A stretch of 12,654 nt of DNA from JBHELG01 sp046263195 (GCA_046263195.1 JBHELG010000071.1:1-12654), one strand, 5' to 3'; positions 1 through 7,600 are shown, counted from the stretch's first letter. The notes: a model not told the origin generated them from the sequence alone. Numbers and translations: made by a program.

Positions 1-696
1 CTTTCGGGCGATGCGGTCCTTATCGACCTGGGACAGGTTTCGACGTGAACGGCCAGGATTGACCTTCTTTGTGCGCTCGTCGCTGAAGCGACGCTCCAAG
101 TCCTTCTCACGGGTGGTGCGGAGGAACATCGCCAGTCGGGACTCGCTTGTATTCGGGTCAGGGCGCGACAGCACGTGGACATCTTCGACGTGACCGAAGC
201 CGCTGAAGCTGACGGCGACCGTCTGCGGGCAGCCCGAACAGGACACGCTCCACGAGTACGGCAGCAGGCCCCGCTCTACCGTCTTCCCCACCATTTTCAA
301 TACCCCCTGGTGGGTGTTTGGTACCTGTTGACCGGAGGCGAATCCATAGGCGCGTGCGGCGTGGTACGTCGCGTAGTAGACCTGCGCCGGAAGCCAAGCG
401 TTGGCCTCCTCGTCGAATTCGTCGTCCTCGATCTCCCGATAAGAACGACGAAGGTCACCCCAGGCATGCCGCAGCGCCTTGTCAACTTCGGCGAGTCGAT
501 CTTGGCCAAGGGTTCGGCGGTTAACCTTCGCAGCCCCGGGATGCAGCAACACCGCGTCGTGAACACCTTCGGTGAGCGTCTCTGCCCAGCCGTAGTTGCC
601 CCCGATCCAGCCAGCGAGATTCTCGAAGTAGTTCCGGTACGCCGAGAAGATCTCAGCGTAGTCAGGGTCCGGGAAGTTGAGGTTAAACGGGCTCAT
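1..696 (-). CDS. HEPN-like domain protein, C-terminal end outside window
   Basis: An open frame of 232 codons begins at ATG 696 and runs leftward with no stop to the window edge, so the C-terminus is missing. Residues 107-136 contain a YYATYHAARAYGFASG segment followed by a TH-x-GVLK motif. This is the pattern of HEPN-type helical domains (YxxYHAxRA, then TH-x-G), a fold found in toxin RNases, nucleotidyltransferase partners and abortive-infection proteins. A classical RX4-6H catalytic motif is not evident. C153 and C156 form one CxxC. The tail from about 186 is rich in Arg and Lys and looks helical. No clear Shine-Dalgarno precedes the ATG. The frame is far more protein-like than the opposite frame at 175-717, which is its shadow. 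The function is unknown: the HEPN call is by motif only, and a non-catalytic helical protein is possible. Confidence 0.72.
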   Translation of the reverse strand, partial: MSPFNLNFPDPDYAEIFSAYRNYFENLAGWIGGNYGWAETLTEGVHDAVLLHPGAAKVNRRTLGQDRLAEVDKALRHAWGDLRRSYREIEDDEFDEEANAWLPAQVYYATYHAARAYGFASGQQVPNTHQGVLKMVGKTVERGLLPYSWSVSCSGCPQTVAVSFSGFGHVEDVHVLSRPDPNTSESRLAMFLRTTREKDLERRFSDERTKKVNPGRSRRNLSQVDKDRIARK

Positions 697-1067
697 GGTC
701 AGGGTTATGCAGGGTAGCTCGGTCAACAGTGGGGCGACCTCTCTCGGCGGTCACCCCTCCCGGCGGCCAAATGCACTCCTTGTGACGGCGGTGTCACGGA
801 CAAACAGCGGAGCCGTGGAGCAAGTGCTCCGTCCGGGGCTCCCCGGCGCCCGGATGCCAGGACCGTCGTAAGCCGATACCACAGAGCCGGGTGATCGCCT
901 CGGTAGCACGGTTCAACACGGGGTACGGACGATTGCGCTCCCTGAAGAGCACCGCGAGTCACTACGCAGGTACCTACGCCGAAGTGAAGAACACCTCATC
1001 CGGCGATACGACCTCAGAGCTAGAGGATGGAATCAGGCATAGCAGCCGATATCACAGGGTTACCGAC

Positions 1068-1094
1068 CCGCCCGTAATCCCCGTTACGGGGCGG
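1068..1094. other. Inverted repeat with one bulged base
   Basis: The arms are CCGCCCGTAA and TTACGGGGCGG around a 6-base loop; they pair over 10 bp with one bulged base. There is no T-tract on either side. It may be a terminator-like hairpin or a binding site in the gap between the HEPN-like gene and the membrane-protein operon. The role is not determined. Confidence 0.4.
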
Positions 1095-1219
1095 TGACGC
1101 GCGACGGTGCCGCGCACGCAACCGCATCCCCTCGCTGGTCTTTCGGGGGTGCGCTCCCTGCGATCGAGGTCACCCGGCCGGACCACGCGCGACGTGCGCG
1201 ACGTGAAGTGTGAGTGCGG

Positions 1220-1234
1220 CCGACCATCTGTCGG
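1220..1234 (-). terminator. Possible weak terminator hairpin after the membrane-protein gene
   Basis: A 5-bp stem CCGAC/GTCGG with a 5-base loop lies about 45 bases downstream of the membrane-protein stop (1279, minus strand). No T-run follows. Actinobacterial terminators often lack one, but the stem is short, so the call is tentative. Confidence 0.2.
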
Positions 1235-1278
1235 TGGCGGATGTCACAGGAGGGAGCAAGCCGGCCACAGCACGGGAG

Positions 1279-2040
1279 CTAACTGACGGTGTGGGCCTGG
1301 TGACGTGCTCGGGAGATTGCGCTCGACATCACCCCGATCCACACAAGCAGCATTAGGACTGGCGGCCACCACATCCAGAAGGCGCCGCCGAGTGGGACGG
1401 TTCCGATCACGATCATCGCAGCTCCCAGCCCGGGACGTGACAGTCGCACGACGAGACCAGCCAGGATCCCGGCGCCGAAGACGACGGCGACGGCGAAACC
1501 GATAACCGAGCCGAGCACGTCGTCCCCACCACCGAGACCGAGCGCCACGCCGAAGGTCAGCGTGGCGAGTGCGTGCACCACCGCGAGCGGAGCCCACCAC
1601 GACTGGAGCAAGACCCGTCGCGTCGTGGGCTTGGGCGCCTGGTCGGGGGCGGCGAACGCTCGGCCGAGCACCGAGCGTTGAGCGAGAGCTAGAGCGAGCA
1701 GGATGGCGGTCACGACCGCGGCGATGATGGTGCCGGTCGAGCTGAGCCCGAACGCCACGGTCGCTAGCCAGGTGGCGACGGCCAGGACGGTCAGGGCGGC
1801 GATCAGCTGCCCGGGTAGGGGTGACGAGCGCATCGTGTACTCCCATCGGATCCGGGGGACCGCGACGAGCAGGTCGATGGCCAAGACCCTGCGACCCCTC
1901 ATGCCTCGATCCTGTACCAGTTCGTCCGCGAGCAGGACGAGGTCGTGGGCGAATTCCCGCCGGAAGTCCGACGGGTACAGCCACAGCCACCACGGCGTGC
2001 GTGCACGGTGGCTGGGCTCGACATGGGACCCGCCCATCAT
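1279..2040 (-). CDS. Polytopic membrane protein, partner of PadR regulator
   Basis: 253 aa, read from ATG 2040, whose first four bases overlap the padR stop (ATGA), so the two genes are translationally coupled. ATG 2037 is an equally possible start. The N-terminal 70 residues are soluble and carry a YPSDFRREFAHDLVLLADELV segment. Similar segments precede the membrane part of proteins encoded next to PadR genes, where they resemble permease prefix domains. Hydrophobic helices follow at about 78-98, 103-120, 146-168, 176-200 and 208-240, giving five or six membrane spans, and the C-terminus is short and basic. No ATP-binding or transport motif is visible and no partner ATPase is nearby. It is probably a cytoplasmic membrane protein under PadR control, possibly linked to stress or efflux. 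The substrate and function are unknown. Confidence 0.82.
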   Translation of the reverse strand: MMGGSHVEPSHRARTPWWLWLYPSDFRREFAHDLVLLADELVQDRGMRGRRVLAIDLLVAVPRIRWEYTMRSSPLPGQLIAALTVLAVATWLATVAFGLSSTGTIIAAVVTAILLALALAQRSVLGRAFAAPDQAPKPTTRRVLLQSWWAPLAVVHALATLTFGVALGLGGGDDVLGSVIGFAVAVVFGAGILAGLVVRLSRPGLGAAMIVIGTVPLGGAFWMWWPPVLMLLVWIGVMSSAISRARHQAHTVS

Positions 2041-2396
2041 GAGGTCCCCTCGGAGGGGACGGCGCCCCGCGATGCGGCGTGGATCAGGTTGCTGAGCCGC
2101 GCCGTCTCCGCCGCCAGCACCCGCTCGCCGAAGCCGGTCAGCCGGTAGTAGCGGCGAGCCGGTCCTTCGCTCTCGGCTTCCGCCGGTCCTTCGCTCTCCT
2201 CGACGAGCCCCTGGCTGTGCAACCGTTTGAGCGTGCCGTACAGGGTCCCTGGGCCCATGGTGACCACACCGTCGGTGAGCCGCTCGACCTCACTCATGAT
2301 CGCGTAGCCGTGCAGCTCGCCACCGCTGAGCGCGACCAGCACGTGCAGCCACGCCGCAGGCAGCGGCAGGAGTTCGGCGGGCTTCCGTCCGGTCAT
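2037..2396 (-). CDS. PadR-family transcriptional repressor
   Basis: 119 aa with start ATG 2396; the GGAGG ending 8 bases upstream supports this over GTG 2405, which would sit on top of the ribosome binding site. Residues 12-70 form the PadR winged helix: LPAAWLHVLVALSGGELHGY, then IMSEVERLTDGVVTMGPGTLYGTLKRLHSQGLVEE, then RRYYRLTGFGERVL. The LHGY and GTLYGTLKRL motifs are family hallmarks. The protein is PadR subfamily-2 in size, with a short C-terminal helix for dimerisation. PadR proteins are ligand-responsive repressors that usually control an adjacent transport or membrane gene and themselves, which fits the coupled membrane-protein gene here. The wing carries an 8-residue insertion (SEGPAEAESEGP) made by a 24-base tandem duplication. 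Confidence 0.93.
   Translation of the reverse strand: MTGRKPAELLPLPAAWLHVLVALSGGELHGYAIMSEVERLTDGVVTMGPGTLYGTLKRLHSQGLVEESEGPAEAESEGPARRYYRLTGFGERVLAAETARLSNLIHAASRGAVPSEGTS
2158..2198. repeat. 24-base-period tandem duplication inside padR
   Basis: The 17-mer GCCGGTCCTTCGCTCTC occurs at 2158-2174 and again at 2182-2198, offset exactly 24 bases. The offset is a multiple of three, so the frame is kept and the protein gains eight residues in the wing between the DNA-binding helices and the RRYYRLT strand. Confidence 0.9.
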
Positions 2397-2427
2397 CGCG
2401 AGCACCTCCCTCTATATCTCCTACCGA

Positions 2428-2456
2428 TGTATATCACGGCCCGATGTAGTTGTCTA
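2428..2456 (-). promoter_or_regulatory. Sigma70-type promoter of the padR operon
   Basis: Read on the minus strand, TAGACA (2456-2451) and TATACA (2433-2428) are separated by exactly 17 bases and match the -35 TTGACA and -10 TATAAT consensus at five and four positions. The -10 box lies about 32 bases upstream of the padR ATG, leaving room for the GGAGG ribosome binding site. The AT-rich boxes stand out in otherwise GC-rich sequence. Confidence 0.7.
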
Positions 2457-2460
2457 CACT
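2432..2460 (+). promoter_or_regulatory. Possible promoter of the SRPBCC gene
   Basis: TACACT at 2455-2460 fits a TANNNT -10 box. The -35 hexamer 17 bases upstream (TATCAC, 2432-2437) is poor. The leader to the GTG start would be about 45 bases. The poor -35 suggests a weak or activator-dependent promoter, if it is one. Confidence 0.3.
2444..2459. promoter_or_regulatory. Probable PadR operator
   Basis: ATGT-N8-ACAC differs by one base from the known PadR box ATGT-N8-ACAT. Its core TGTAG-TTGT-CTACA (2445-2458) is a perfect inverted repeat. It covers the -35 box of the padR promoter (2451-2456) and the possible -10 box of the divergent SRPBCC gene (2455-2460). Binding there would block both. 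A direct repeat CCGATGTA at 2424-2431 and 2441-2448 may add a second half-site. Autoregulation is inferred from position and is usual for the family. Confidence 0.6.
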
Positions 2461-2509
2461 GTGGCGCAGGGTCCGAGCCCCGCGTCGTTGGGGATCCGAG
2501 GAGGCTGCA

Positions 2510-2941
2510 GTGCGTGAGACGGTTCGTGAGCAGGTCGTGGTGGACCGACCTCGGTCGGCGGCCTGGGCGCACCTCGCTCGGCTGGAGGCCTGGCCCAGTT
2601 GGGCCGCGCACATCCGACGGATGGAGCCGTCCCCGCCGGGTGAGCTGACGGCCTCGACCGAGGTGCTGCTGCACATGCGGGCGGGTCCGCGCACCAAGAT
2701 GGTCGTCACCGAGTACGACCCGCCGACGCGTTGGGTGTGGGAGGGAACCTCCTACGGGGTCACCACCCGCTTCGAGCACAGGTTCGAGGAACTCGGCGAC
2801 GGGCAGACACGCATCTGGTTCCTCGGCTGGAGCGCCGGTCCGCTCAGCGGTCCAGGCGGATGGATGTTCGGGAAGATGATGCACCGCTACCTGGCTCGTG
2901 CCCTGCCGCGGCTGAAGGCCGAGATGGAACGCACCGGCTGA
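2510..2941 (+). CDS. SRPBCC (START/polyketide-cyclase-like) family protein
   Basis: 143 aa from GTG 2510; GAGGAGG at 2498-2504 with a 5-base spacer decides this start. An in-frame upstream start at 2450 would lie inside the operator. The layout is that of the SRPBCC fold: an N-terminal strand (VREQVVVDRPRSAAW), the helix AHLARLEAWPSWAAHI, then alternating strands including TKMVVTEYDPPTRWVWEG and TRFEHRFEEL, and a long C-terminal helix (FGKMMHRYLARALPRLKAEM). The DRPRSAAW-HL-LEAWPSW pattern is typical. Members bind hydrophobic ligands in a deep cavity; some are aromatase/cyclases, and many have unknown roles. It is a soluble cytoplasmic protein. Divergent placement from padR across a shared operator suggests co-regulation with the membrane protein, perhaps in response to the same small molecule. 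Confidence 0.88.
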   Translation: MRETVREQVVVDRPRSAAWAHLARLEAWPSWAAHIRRMEPSPPGELTASTEVLLHMRAGPRTKMVVTEYDPPTRWVWEGTSYGVTTRFEHRFEELGDGQTRIWFLGWSAGPLSGPGGWMFGKMMHRYLARALPRLKAEMERTG

Positions 2942-2983
2942 GACGAGGCTCCCCGGTCAGCCTCGGTCGAGGGCGTGGCGGTC

Positions 2984-3001
2984 GCGGCCCGTCACGGCCG
3001 C
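2984..3001 (+). terminator. Possible terminator hairpin after the SRPBCC gene
   Basis: A perfect 6-bp stem GCGGCC/GGCCGC with a 6-base loop lies 42 bases after the stop codon. It has no T-tract, as is common in high-GC actinobacteria. Position and all-GC stem are the only support. Confidence 0.3.
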
Positions 3002-3308
3002 AGTGGCGGTGACCTCGGCGGCGCCGCATCCGGCGACCCGATCACGCGGCAAAGACACCACTCGGCGGGACGCCATCCTTTGACGCCCCCGTGGCCGTCG
3101 GCTCGACCATCGACCAGGAGCTTGCAAGTAGTTGGATGGCTGTCCCCAGTTCGGCCCCTCGCGTTCACTCGCACGACCTGAAGGGCAACGGCTCATCGCG
3201 CGGCCTCGCGGGCTAGGGATGATGTCACATTTGTCGGTTGCACATGTGCAGGGTTTCACGGTGCGAAGGTTGTAGTGACAAGCACGGCCGAGATGCGATT
3301 GTACTGTC

Positions 3309-3322
3309 AGCCCTTCGGGGCT
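3309..3322. other. UUCG tetraloop hairpin
   Basis: AGCCC-TTCG-GGGCT forms a 5-bp stem capped by the exceptionally stable cUUCGg tetraloop in the plus-strand transcript. No T-run follows. It could be a terminator, an RNA-processing element or chance. Confidence 0.35.
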
Positions 3323-3450
3323 ATTCCAGAAGCTGGTCCCCCTCTGCCATGCGCGTTGTAGCCACCGAGGCGGAGCGCGCATAGCCACGGTTGCGGCGCC
3401 GTGTCCAGGGTGGCGGTACCGCAGTGGCAGAGATCCTTGCGGAGGAACTG

Positions 3451-3811
3451 ATGGCAAAACGTCTCCGAATCTTCCTGCTGGGCGAAGCTGCCGCGTTCCT
3501 CGCTGCCGCGCTGGTGCATGCTGGAGTGCTGGTGGAGGGCTACGAGCACCGGGAGGCTCGTACCGCCGAGAGCGTCATTGCCCTCGTCTTGGTCCTAGGG
3601 CTGGTGGTGAGCTGGATCCGTCCGGCGTGGAACCGGACAGCATCGCGGCTCAGGGTTTCGCGTTGCTGGGCACGCTTGTCGGCGTGTTCACCATTGTCGT
3701 CGGTGTGGGTCCGCGCACGGCACCCGACATCGTCTACCACTTCGTGATACTCGCAGTGCTGATGTGGGGGTGATCGTCGCAGTGCGGTCACCCGCGGAAC
3801 GGAGCCAATGA
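3451..3811 (+). pseudogene. Small four-helix membrane protein, broken by two 1-base deletions
   Basis: ATG 3451 follows GGAGG with a 5-base spacer. The intact start reads MAKRLRIFLLGEAAAFLAAALVH and continues to SWIRPAWNRTA. One base is then missing near 3640. Past it the -1 frame gives AAQGFALLGTLVGVFTIVVG and RTAPDIVYHFVILAVLMWG, where a TGA at 3771 appears. Restoring one more base there continues to IVAVRSPAERSQ and a TGA at 3809-3811. With two bases restored, the 361-base span becomes exactly 121 codons, 120 aa, with about four membrane helices. As it stands, the frame from 3451 ends at 3747 after 98 aa with a nonsense tail. I do not recognise the family. Two sequencing errors are the alternative explanation, but neighbouring pseudogenes make decay more likely. 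Confidence 0.75.
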
Positions 3812-4040
3812 TGGCTAACGAGCCCGTTCGAGGCACTGCGCGCGGCGGCGACGCGCATCGTCGTGGCAGCCGGGAGCCGAATCCGAGGGCGAGATGGCCC
3901 ACCGCGCCGCGCTGACCGTGGCCGACGCCGTCATCTTCCCCGCCACCACGGCGGCTTCTTCGGCGGCGAGTTCGGCTGGAAGGGCGACCCCGACGCGTTC
4001 GCCGCCACCCTGCGCGACGCCGCATCCGCAACAACGCCCA
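3808..4040 (+). pseudogene. C-terminal remnant of an alpha/beta-hydrolase-type protein
   Basis: ATGATG at 3808-3813 follows GGAG, but the coding content lies in changing frames. One frame gives PFEALRAAATRIVVAAG; the next gives ESEGEMAHRAALTVADAVIFP; then the first frame resumes with HHGGFFGGEFGWKGDPDAFAATLRDA. The HHGGFFGGE...GDPDAFAATLR ending, with the catalytic-His region, is the typical C-terminus of small actinobacterial alpha/beta hydrolases. The nucleophile Ser region that should lie about 150 residues upstream is absent, so this is a truncated fragment as well as frameshifted. At least three indels are needed to join the pieces, and a few residues seem lost before DAVIFP. Its ATG overlaps the stop of the preceding pseudogene, which suggests the two were once co-transcribed. 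Confidence 0.62.
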
Positions 4041-4159
4041 CGACGCGGAACGCCAGACGTGCTCATCGTCGGGGATCGGGCGCCCACGAACTGCACGGTA
4101 ACCCCGGATACCGTCTGGTCGCGTCGGCTCTGCACGGGTCTCGCGTGTGCCGCGTCCTA

Positions 4160-4345
4160 GTCGCCGTGTGGCGGGTGATCCTCAGCATGCGATACAGCGC
4201 GGCGGTGGGGACGAGGATGCGACGGCCAAGCCGTATCGTCGGGATGTGGCCAGCCGCCGTTGGGCGGGAAGAAGACCGGCGGCTGATTCCGAGTAATGCA
4301 CCGCCTGCTCGACCGTTATCGTGGCGGAGACCTCATGGTCTTCAT
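4160..4345 (-). pseudogene. Excisionase-type winged HTH gene, frameshifted
   Basis: On the minus strand, AGGAG precedes ATG 4345 by six bases and the first codons read MKTMRSPP. A 1-base deletion near 4320 then moves the frame to TITVEQAV, and a second near 4299 moves it to ALLGISRRSSSRPTAAG followed by HIPTIRLGRRILVPTAALYRML. Joined, this is the classic actinobacterial excisionase/HTH_17 protein: TVEQA and LLGISR helices, then the P-T-I-R-L-G-R-R-I-L-V-P wing. The original would have been about 60 aa; as it stands translation stops after nine codons. Such proteins bend DNA at att sites and direct integrase towards excision. It points away from the relaxase gene 317 bases to its right. Confidence 0.75.
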
Positions 4346-4661
4346 GCGTTGCTCCTGATAGGCGCTCACTAAGGGAGTGGCCGTCCAAGCCATCCGAGAG
4401 TGACACCGAATGCCTTGATGTGCGCCAGGTGCTCAGCCGCAGGATTGCTGGCTGTTTCTTCAGCATGGCATCCCCTGACACCAGCTGAGACGCCCTACAA
4501 CTGGGAGACATCCACAGGCACGGAAACTGTCGATTTCAGGCTCTAAACTGCGGCAAGAGCAAGTTTTGCTTCTCGCCATAGGACAGTTCCGCCCGCATCC
4601 TGTCGCCTATGAAAGGCGAACACAGACTGTCACTTAGGCAGTGAGGCGGGGTGGTGCGGGG
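4346..4661. promoter_or_regulatory. Divergent region upstream of the relaxase; possible oriT
   Basis: This 316-base gap lies between the broken excisionase and the relaxase start. It contains CAGCC-N11-GGCTG (4434-4454), TCGCCT-ATGAA-AGGCGA (4603-4619) and CACT-N5-AGTG (4631-4643). MobF relaxases usually nick at an oriT close to their gene, beside an inverted repeat, so the 4560-4640 part is the natural candidate. The minus strand at 4587-4572 reads CTGTCCTATGGCGAG, loosely like the R388 nic region TGTCTATAGCCC. The oriT call is inference. No convincing sigma70 promoter is visible. Confidence 0.35.
4603..4619. repeat. Inverted repeat just upstream of the relaxase, carrying a repeated 12-mer
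   Basis: The 6-bp arms TCGCCT/AGGCGA flank ATGAA, 42 bases before the relaxase ATG. The right part contains CTATGAAAGGCG (4607-4618), which recurs at 11524-11535. It may be a relaxase-binding site, operator or element-end motif. Confidence 0.5.
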
Positions 4662-7600
4662 ATGCTGAACATCGGGCGTATGGCCCCCGGCTCGCACGGC
4701 TACTACTTGTCGGTGGTGGCTGCGGGCGTCGAGGACTACTACCTCGCCCGAGGTGAGGCGCCCGGCCGCTGGCTGGGTCGCGGCGCCGAGCTGCTGGGCT
4801 TGGAGGGGCGGGTCGAGGCCGGCCCCCTGCGGCACGTGCTGGCTGGCGCCGAGCCTCACACCGGGGCTTGCCTCGCCGCACACCCTGCTCGGAAGGTGCC
4901 CGGGTTCGACCTGACGTTCCGCGCTCCCAAGTCCGTCTCCCTGCTGTGGGCGCTGGGCGACGGGGCGGTAGCCGCGGAGGTCCGGGACGCGCACGACGCG
5001 GCAGTCGAGGCGGCCATCAGCTTCATCGAACGGGAAGCGGCACGCACCCGCCGCGGCGCAGGCGGATCCGAGCGGGTCGAGGTGGATGGGCTGATCGCCG
5101 CCGCCTTCCGTCACCGCACCTCCCGCGCCGGTGACCCGCTGTTGCACACTCACGTCCTAGTCGCCAACCTCGCCCGTACCCCTGACGACGGGGTGTGGCG
5201 GACGCTGGAGTCGCGGCGCCTGTTCTTGTACGCGAAGACGGCCGGGTTTCTCTATCAGGCCCACCTCCGCGACGAGCTCACACGGCGTCTTGGGGTGGCC
5301 TGGCAGCCGGTCGTAAACGGGTACGCGGATCTCGCAGGAATCTCACGGCCACTCATCGATGCGTTCTCACGGCGTCGTCAGGCCATCCTGCAACGTCTCG
5401 ATGATCGCGGCGAGACCTCGGCCAAGGCTGCCCAGGTGGCCACGCTGGAGACCCGAGTAGCGAAGGAGGGGCAGGTATCGGAGGCTGAGCTGCGCCGAGG
5501 CTGGGCGAAGCGAGCCGAGCTTCTGGGGTTCGACCGCGCAACCCTCGACCAGTTGCTGCACCGCCATCAGGCCAGGGAGCCGGACATCGAGGTGCTCGCG
5601 GACGAGCTGGTGGGGCGCGAGGTGCTGACCGAACAGCGTTCGACGTTCAGCCGCCGCGACGTGCTGCAGGCGGTCGCCCAGCGCCTCCCCGACGGCGCCA
5701 CAGTGGAACACGTGGAGGAGCTGGCCGACGCCGTACTCGAACACGGCAGCGACCAACTGGTGGCGCTCGAGCGGCGATACGGTCCGCTTGCGGCGGTCGG
5801 CCCGGCCAGTCCACTCGACGCCTCTCACGCGCCTACAGACGAGGACGAAGCGCGGCTCACGACACTTGGGCTACTGCTGGCCGAGCAGGGTGCAGTCCGC
5901 TCGGCGCTGGACCGCCGCGATGAGGGGATCGCCGTCGTCCCCGAGGGGCTGGTCGAAGGTGTCCTCTCGGCGCGGCGGTCGCTCAGCGAGGAGCAGGACG
6001 CAATGGTGCGCCGTCTGACGACCGCCGGGGAGGGCGTCGCGGTGGTGGTGGGACGTGCCGGCACCGGCAAGACCTTCGGGCTTGCGGTCGCCCGAGAGGC
6101 GTGGCGACGGGCTGGGATCCCCGTGGTCGGTGCCGCCTTGGCAGCGCGTGCCGCCCTGGAGCTGCAGGAGGCCGCCGGGATTCCGTCCACCACGGTCCAC
6201 CGTCTGCAGGCCGCACTGCAAGATCCCCGTCCGGGGTCGCCTCTGGCGCCGGGGTCGGTGCTGGTGGTGGATGAGGCCGGCATGGTAGTCACGCGCGTGC
6301 TCTCGCGGCTGCTCGCGCACGCGGAAGACCAGCGGGTGAAGGTGGTCTTGGTGGGTGACCCTCACCAGCTGCCTGAGATCGACGCTGGGGGGCTATTCCG
6401 TGCCCTCGCCACCCGGCTGCCTGCGATCGAGCTGAGCGAGAACCGCCGTCAACAGCAGGCGTGGGAGGTCGGTGCGCTCGACCAGCTGCGCCATGGCGAT
6501 CCCGCCGACGCCGTGGCCGCTTACACACACCACCGCCGGATCATCGCCGCAGAGACCGCCGAGATGGCCCGTGAGCAGCTCGTCAGTGACTGGTGGGACG
6601 TCTACGACGAGCTCGGCGCCACTAGCGCCGTGATGGTGGCGATGCGGCAAGTGGACGTCGAGGATCTCAATGCCCGCGCCACCTTGCGCCTGCGAGCCGC
6701 CGGGCTCCTCAGCGGGGCGGCTCTCAAGGTCGATGGCATGGAGTTTCAGGCCGGCGACCGCATCGTCTGCCTACGCAACGACCGCCGCCTCCACGTGCTC
6801 AACGGCACCCGGGCCACGGTCACCCGTGTCGACCCCACCGCTCGCAGCCTGACCGTCCTCGCCGACGACGGCGCGGCCCTCACGCTGCCCGCCGACTACT
6901 TCGACGCGGGCCACGTCGCCCACGGCTACGCCATCACCGGCCACAAGGCTCAAGGGCTGACAGTGGACCACACCTTCGTGCTCGCCTCACCCGAGCTGCA
7001 CCGCGAATGGGGCTACGTGGCCCTCTCACGCGGGCGAGAGAGCAACCGTCTCTACGTCCACGGCAACGACAGGGACCTCGAGCCCGAACTCGACCAACAC
7101 GGAGCACCGGCGCCCAGCGACCCGACGGCCACGCTGGCTGCCCGATTCGGGCGCAGCCGCGCCCATCAGCCCGTCTCTGACGACGCCGCCGTCCTGGCTG
7201 CACGTTGGCGGGAACTCCAACAGCAGCTGGCTGGCCCAACGGTCCGCCGGCAACGTGAGCTGTCGCGGCAACGCGACGAGCTTGCCGACCGCCGAGATAG
7301 CCTGCGTCGCCTCGTCGACCGCGACCAGCAGCAGCTCGACCGCCTGGACCACAGGCTCCGGAGGCTGTGCCACCGCCAGGAACGCACCGAGCTCGAGACG
7401 CGACTGAGCCGCAACCGCCCGGCACTCGCGGAGACGGAGCAGCACCTCCGCCAGGTTGGACGCGCCTTGGCCGCGCTACCCGGCGAATCTGCGATCGCGC
7501 AGGCGCAGGACGAGCTGTCCGCGCTCACTCGCCAGCTGTCCGAGATCGCTGACGTCCGCGTCCGCTCGGCGGAGCGCCACCCGCCCGGGTACCTGCTGCG

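Larger units (their letters stand above)
697..1278. other. Intergenic stretch without a convincing gene; several short hairpins
   Basis: No frame here reads like a protein. It holds several inverted repeats: GTGAC-N6-GTCAC (782-797); a nested hairpin at 809-842, with outer stem GGAGCC/GGCTCC and inner stem GGAGC/GCTCC around AAGT; CCGGGG-CT-CCCCGG (833-846); a stem at 1068-1094; and CCGAC-N5-GTCGG (1220-1234). There is also a 9-base tandem repeat, GCGCGACGT, at 1187-1204. It could be the remains of an inserted element or contain a structured RNA. I recognise neither, and no tRNA or rRNA is visible. Confidence 0.5.
2942..3450. other. Intergenic stretch with no recognisable gene
   Basis: None of the frames gives a protein I recognise, and those present are GC-driven shadows. 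It contains the hairpin at 2984-3001, a perfect 12-base palindrome TGCACATGTGCA (3239-3250), a UUCG-capped hairpin at 3309-3322 and the palindrome GCGGTACCGC (3413-3422). Local base use is less GC-rich around 3220-3310. It may be a degraded insertion or spacer next to the pseudogene cluster. Confidence 0.45.

Noticed and set aside
175..717. 180-codon plus-strand frame
   Set aside because: It is antisense to the HEPN-like gene, whose frame has natural amino-acid composition and a recognisable motif.
884..914. String GAGCCG...CGGTTC resembling domain V of a group II intron
   Set aside because: The span is 31 rather than 34 bases, the distal stem and GNRA-type loop do not form, and no intron-encoded protein is present.
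1244..1993. 249-codon minus-strand frame
   Set aside because: It is an out-of-frame shadow of the membrane-protein gene, very rich in Arg and Pro; the coupled 1279-2040 frame has clear membrane helices.
3863..4372. 169-codon plus-strand frame taken as one intact gene
   Set aside because: Only its middle (HHGGFFGGEFG...AATLR) is protein-like; the rest is out of frame with the hydrolase or antisense to the excisionase remnant.
4641..4661. GTG 4641 as the relaxase start
   Set aside because: It has no better ribosome binding site, and family members begin at the MLNIGRM position, ATG 4662.
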